This document shows, piece after piece, positions 32,904 through 36,444 of a DNA stretch of 36,444 bases; positions within the stretch are counted from its first letter, which is position 1, and every line of letters begins with the position of its first letter. Source of the DNA: Hyphomicrobiales bacterium. Lineage in GTDB: Bacteria > Pseudomonadota > Alphaproteobacteria > Rhizobiales > Rhizobiaceae. The notes under the pieces are model-generated. The model made no database searches and had not been told where the DNA came from. It was given only the letters and a program-made list of their open reading frames with translations. A program made the translations under genes and the position numbers. The stretch is from positions 1 through 36,444 of the forward strand of contig UCHD01000027.1 in NCBI GenBank assembly GCA_900472175.1, read 5' to 3'.

Positions 32904-33887
32904 GTGAGCAGACTAATGACGAAAGACGATCCCACCGAACAAAACCCTTCGGGGGCGGACGACGAAGCCTTGATGGCCAGGATCTGCTGGCACTATTTCA
33001 AGGAAGGGCAGACGCAGGATGCCATCGCCCGTCATCTGGACATCACACGCAAGCGAGTGAACCGCATCCTTGGCGCCGCACGAACATCAGGTTTCGTCCA
33101 AATTACGTTGCCAGAACGGGCTGCGATCCGCGGCGATCTCGAAAGCGGGCTGCAGGAGAGATACGACCTGCGGCGCGCCATCGTGGTGCCATCACCGATT
33201 GACGGTGTCGATTCCAGGCCTCTGGTCGGCGCGGCGGCCGGACAATATGTCTCGGAAAACCTGCCATCTGGGGGTATGCTCGGGATAAGCTGGGGCGGAA
33301 CCATCCATGCTGCTTCTCAGAATTTCGGAAGGCGTAATGGCACGGGAGACCGGGTCGTGCTTTTGTGCGGCGGACTGGCCGAGAGCACGAACGTCAATCC
33401 ATACGACAATGCCGCCTCGGTTGCTCGCGCCCTGAACGCAGCCTGCCATTATGTGACGGCGCCGATGTTCGCCTCATCCCCAGAGCTCCGCGATGCACTT
33501 GTTGATAGCGAACCGGTCCGCTCAGTGCTTGCCATGGCAGCGCAGCTCGACATCGGCCTTCTAAGTGCGATTGACCTCTCTGGACAGTCGAAGGCGCTCG
33601 AATACGGCGTTATCGACGAAGTGACGCGCCTATCGCTGATTGAGGCGGGCGCGGTTGGTGACGTGTGCGGGCATTATCTTGACGCGCAGGGCAATGCTGT
33701 CGAGCATTTCCTGGCGCGTCGCGTGATCAACCCGGCAATCAAAGAACTGCGTAAGGCGCGCCAGCTAGTGCTGGCGGCGGGTGGTCTGCAGAAGACTGCT
33801 ATCATTCTTGCAGCCATACGCGCGGGACTTTGCCAAGTCTTGATTTGCGACGAGAGCGTTGCCGAGGCTCTCTTGAATACGAGATAG
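32904..33887 (+). CDS. SorC/DeoR-type sugar-binding transcriptional regulator
   Basis: This 327-residue protein has an N-terminal helix-turn-helix (about 25-65: EGQTQDAIARHLDITRKRVN) and the SorC sugar-binding domain (about 75-325), with GMLGISWGGTIHAASQNF and LLCGGLAESTNVNPYDNA, typical of that family. SorC domains bind phosphorylated sugars, so the inducer could be a phosphorylated or phosphonylated compound. The start may be the GTG given here or an ATG four codons later; AGGA lies just upstream. It is divergent from the PhnA-like operon and likely represses it. Confidence 0.9.
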   Translation: MSRLMTKDDPTEQNPSGADDEALMARICWHYFKEGQTQDAIARHLDITRKRVNRILGAARTSGFVQITLPERAAIRGDLESGLQERYDLRRAIVVPSPIDGVDSRPLVGAAAGQYVSENLPSGGMLGISWGGTIHAASQNFGRRNGTGDRVVLLCGGLAESTNVNPYDNAASVARALNAACHYVTAPMFASSPELRDALVDSEPVRSVLAMAAQLDIGLLSAIDLSGQSKALEYGVIDEVTRLSLIEAGAVGDVCGHYLDAQGNAVEHFLARRVINPAIKELRKARQLVLAAGGLQKTAIILAAIRAGLCQVLICDESVAEALLNTR

Positions 33888-33967
33888 CGACTTGGGGGCG
33901 ATGTCACGTTATCAGCAGCTTAACGGTTGATGGATAATTCGGCTGAGATGAACTTGCCGACTCTCAG

Positions 33968-34587
33968 TTACAAGATACTTACTGATTCTGTGACGATCCA
34001 ACCGGGATCTTTTGACGGCATCGGGTCTTTGCTGACCGAGAACTCCATCTTCGAGATCACGCTATAGACGGGAACGAGATCTTCTTCACCTCCAGTGCTG
34101 CCAGCAGCGTTTCGGAAAAATGCGAGGACGAGCCCCAGACGATGTTGAGGCAGCCATCCGGCAGTCCGGCCTTTGAGGATGATGGTGCAGCCACTTGCCA
34201 AGGCTGCCACCACCTTGCGCAGTGCCTGGCTGAAGGGGAAGTTCCAGGGGGTGAAGGCGATGCAGACACCGACCGGCTCGCGCGTCACCAGCTGCTGCAA
34301 GTGCCAGTCGGCATGATCGGCAGCGAAGCGGATTTCGCCGATCTCCTCGGCAAGGCTTCGAGCGAGGTCGGCGAAGCGGCGCAGGATCTGGCCACGTCGA
34401 GCGGTGAGCGGTTCTTCCAGCTTTCGAAGGCGCGCTGTGCTGAGCTGACAGCCCGTTCGAGATCGGCGCTTGTGGCGCGCGGCAGATGGCCGATGATCTG
34501 GCCGGTGGCGGGATCGAGAACCTCGTCGCACTCTTCGGTCTCGTAGATCCAGCGGCCTTTCGCTGATGTATTGGTCGAGCGATTCAT
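33968..34587 (-). pseudogene. Aldehyde dehydrogenase, truncated and frameshifted
   Basis: The N-terminal domain of an NAD(P)-dependent aldehyde dehydrogenase is clear: [38 protein letters not shown], then [20 protein letters not shown] and [20 protein letters not shown]. There is a frameshift near 34400, and after TIILKG an internal deletion removes the next block before [13 protein letters not shown] in another frame. The catalytic Cys domain is missing. An aldehyde dehydrogenase (PhnY) makes phosphonoacetate in known 2-aminoethylphosphonate pathways, so this could be the relic of a partner enzyme, but it is equally like succinate-semialdehyde dehydrogenases. Confidence 0.8.
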
Positions 34588-34726
34588 GCCGGACAGTTCG
34601 TGTAGCATTCGACATAAGCGGTCTGCTGCGGCTTGTCGGACTGGATGTGGCTCAAAGCAATGCCCCTGTGGTTCACAGCCAACATATGGGGTGTGCAATA
34701 TCGCAATAGTTGATGTTATATTCGCA

Positions 34727-34755
34727 TTGAGTAACTATAAAAACTGTGTTAATAA
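34727..34755 (+). promoter_or_regulatory. Predicted promoter of the GlpD-like gene
   Basis: TTGAGT (34727-34732) and TAATAA (34750-34755) are spaced by 17 bp in the only strongly AT-rich stretch of this end, 36 bp before the ATG. The -10 overlaps the palindrome GTTAATAAC. GAGG lies before the start codon. Confidence 0.5.
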
Positions 34756-34791
34756 CAAAAGTGGAAGTTTGATTGACGCGACGAGGCGAAG

Positions 34792-36405
34792 ATGGAATTT
34801 GACGTCATCATTGTAGGAGGAGGCATCAATGGCGCTGGAATCGCACGTGATGCGGCCATGCGCGGCCTGCGCGTCCTTCTGCTTGAGCGCGACGACTTCG
34901 CCAGTGGTGCTTCGGGAAAGAATGGCCGCATGATCCATGGCGGGCTTCGTTATCTGGAGCAGTTCGAAGTGGGGCTAGTGCGGGAAGCGCTGGCAGAGCG
35001 GGCGACACTTCTGAAAATCGCACCGCACCTCGTCAAGCGGCGTGACCTGATCATTCCGGTCAGATCCGGCATCGGACGGCCTGGCTGGATGGTTCGCCTG
35101 GGGCTGTTTGCCCTCGACGTATTGTCGCCGCGCGGGTCCGTGCACCACCGCTATCTGAACAAGGCCGAGGCTTTGCGCCGGGTTCCGTCCCTGAAGGCGG
35201 ACGGGTTGCAAGGCGCTGCCGTGATGTTCGATGCCTTTGCGCAGTATGCCGAGCGGCTAACGCTTGAAAATGTCATCGACGCCGCCGTTCATGGGGCCGT
35301 GGTCAAAAACCACACCCCGGCCAAGAGCCTGTCGGTCGTGAATGGCCGGGTGGTCGGCGTTGTGTATGCAAATGAAGCGGGCGAAGAATGCGTGGCTTTG
35401 GCGCCGATCGTGCTGAATGCCACGGGGGCTTGGGCGGACGAATTTTTACAGGCGGCTACCGGTAAAACCTCGTCGCTGCTCGGGCCGGCGAAAGGCACTT
35501 TCATCGTCATCACGACATTCGAAGGTGCGCCGGACGGTTCCGTTTTCTTCGAGGCGTCGAAGGATCGTCGGCCGATTATCGTGACGCCCTGGAACGGGCT
35601 CTACCTGGTCGGGACGACTGATGAAAGGGTTGCAGGGGCGATCGACGACGTTTCTGCATCGTATTCCGAAGTCGATTATCTGCTCGCGGAACTTACGCAT
35701 GTCTTTCCGGCCTTCAACGGCACGATGCGGCATGTGCTCTATACCTATACCGGCGTTCGCCCCCTGCCGAGAGCGGGCGGCGTGTCAGCCAAGGTACCGC
35801 GCCGGCACATTGTTTACGATCACGCGCCTGCAATGGCTGGCCTCCTGTCAATTCTCGGCGGCAAGCTTTCGACGTTCCGCAGCTTGGCGGAAGAGACCGT
35901 CGATCTGATCGTGAAGAAACTGGGCACGCCAAAGATTGCTTGCAGAACGGCGACAACGCTGTTGCCAGGTGCCATGACGCGACCTTCGGGCATGGAGACC
36001 ATGGACATCTCCCTCGATCAGCGCAGCCTTCTGCGCCTCGAAGCGCTGTACGGTTCCCGGGCGAATCATGTGATAGCGCTGGCGAAGCAGGACCGCGCCC
36101 TCACGCAGGTCATCGACCCCGAAACGGGTGCGATCGGCGCGGAGATCGTGTTCGCCGTTCGCGAAGAGTGGGCTTCGACCTTCGAGGATATCTTGGTGCG
36201 GCGGACCATGATCGGGCGCAACAGCAGTCTTGGCGCAAACGCGCTCGATCGGGTCGCGGAAATTGCTGCCGAACAGCTCAGCTGGTCGCCCGAACGCATC
36301 AAACAGAACCGGGAGAGCTATCAACGTTACATTGAGCTTTCGCGCGGTATCGCGCAGTCTTCTCGCCTTTCGGGGCCTTGCGCCATAGCCATGGGGATTG
36401 CCTGA
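34792..36405 (+). CDS. glpD: FAD-dependent glycerol-3-phosphate dehydrogenase
   Basis: This 537-residue protein aligns with aerobic GlpD, which oxidises glycerol-3-phosphate to dihydroxyacetone phosphate at the membrane. It has the FAD-binding VIIVGGGINGAGIARDAAMR at residues 5-24, then MIHGGLRYLEQFE (about 47), TGAWADEF (about 210), a VGTTDE block (about 270), YTYTGVRPLPRAGG (about 320), LLSILGGKLSTFR near residue 350 and a C-terminal helical domain from about 390. The serine-rich lead to IHGG is SGASGKNGRM, unlike E. coli GlpD, so substrate may vary slightly. It follows the aldehyde dehydrogenase relic, has its own promoter, and the next gene starts 1 bp later. Its place beside a UgpB-like importer suggests a glycerol-phosphate link. 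Confidence 0.9.
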   Translation: MEFDVIIVGGGINGAGIARDAAMRGLRVLLLERDDFASGASGKNGRMIHGGLRYLEQFEVGLVREALAERATLLKIAPHLVKRRDLIIPVRSGIGRPGWMVRLGLFALDVLSPRGSVHHRYLNKAEALRRVPSLKADGLQGAAVMFDAFAQYAERLTLENVIDAAVHGAVVKNHTPAKSLSVVNGRVVGVVYANEAGEECVALAPIVLNATGAWADEFLQAATGKTSSLLGPAKGTFIVITTFEGAPDGSVFFEASKDRRPIIVTPWNGLYLVGTTDERVAGAIDDVSASYSEVDYLLAELTHVFPAFNGTMRHVLYTYTGVRPLPRAGGVSAKVPRRHIVYDHAPAMAGLLSILGGKLSTFRSLAEETVDLIVKKLGTPKIACRTATTLLPGAMTRPSGMETMDISLDQRSLLRLEALYGSRANHVIALAKQDRALTQVIDPETGAIGAEIVFAVREEWASTFEDILVRRTMIGRNSSLGANALDRVAEIAAEQLSWSPERIKQNRESYQRYIELSRGIAQSSRLSGPCAIAMGIA

Positions 36406-36406
36406 C

Positions 36407-36444
36407 ATGACCGAAGCTGAAACCACCCTGACACGCGCCCAGCG
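36407..36444 (+). CDS. Partial gene start, product unknown
   Basis: An ATG lies 1 bp after the GlpD-like stop and opens a frame (MTEAETTLTRAQ) that runs off the window. The spacing suggests an operon with the GlpD-like gene. Twelve residues are too few to name a family. Confidence 0.5.
   Translation, partial: MTEAETTLTRAQ

Overview
The window looks like accessory replicon DNA (plasmid, chromid or genomic island) from a high-GC alphaproteobacterium, most likely Rhizobiales (Rhizobium/Agrobacterium/Sinorhizobium type). This is inferred from the density of sugar ABC transporters of the MalFGK/UgpBAEC type, divergent regulator-operon layout, ATGA/TGATG gene overlaps and the protein families present. 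No core genes, rRNA, tRNA or CRISPR were seen.

Region 1 (34-7222) is a sugar-acid module. A leftward unit carries a gene fusing an IclR-type regulator to an SMP-30/gluconolactonase enzyme, then an ABC ATPase, an SDR dehydrogenase and a sugar-binding protein; the permeases are probably just off the left edge. Divergently lie an enolase-superfamily (mandelate racemase type) enzyme and a DgoK-like 2-keto-3-deoxy sugar-acid kinase. Dehydrogenase, lactonase, dehydratase and kinase make an almost complete De Ley-Doudoroff-like oxidative route; only the aldolase is missing. A perfect IclR-type palindrome lies in the divergent promoter and a 12/15 match lies before the binding-protein gene.

Region 2 (7223-8582) is debris: a truncated IS630-type transposase, a vapC toxin gene cut by it, and a broken IS481-type transposase.

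Region 3 (8583-24300) holds two mirror-image alpha-galactoside operons. Each has a binding protein, two permeases, a GH36 alpha-galactosidase and a MalK/UgpC-type ATPase. Their dedicated regulators (GntR/FadR type and ROK type) sit in the middle, convergent with each other and divergent from their operons. Two copies of a 93-bp repeat in direct orientation (7281-7373 and 24875-24967) bracket this whole region.

Region 4 (24301-26100) is again debris: the tail of an enolase-superfamily gene cut by the repeat, and a frameshifted PhnF-like GntR regulator.

Region 5 (26101-36444) is the most unusual part. A tightly coupled leftward operon encodes a phosphonoacetate-hydrolase (PhnA)-like enzyme, a second alkaline-phosphatase-superfamily hydrolase, and a complete Ugp-like ABC importer. 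A divergent SorC-family regulator faces it across a 91-bp gap with two similar palindromes 20 bp apart. An aldehyde dehydrogenase pseudogene and a glycerol-3-phosphate dehydrogenase (GlpD) gene follow. My inference is import and intracellular breakdown of an organophosphorus compound (a phosphonate or a phosphate diester) by two paired hydrolases, with a possible glycerol-phosphate link.
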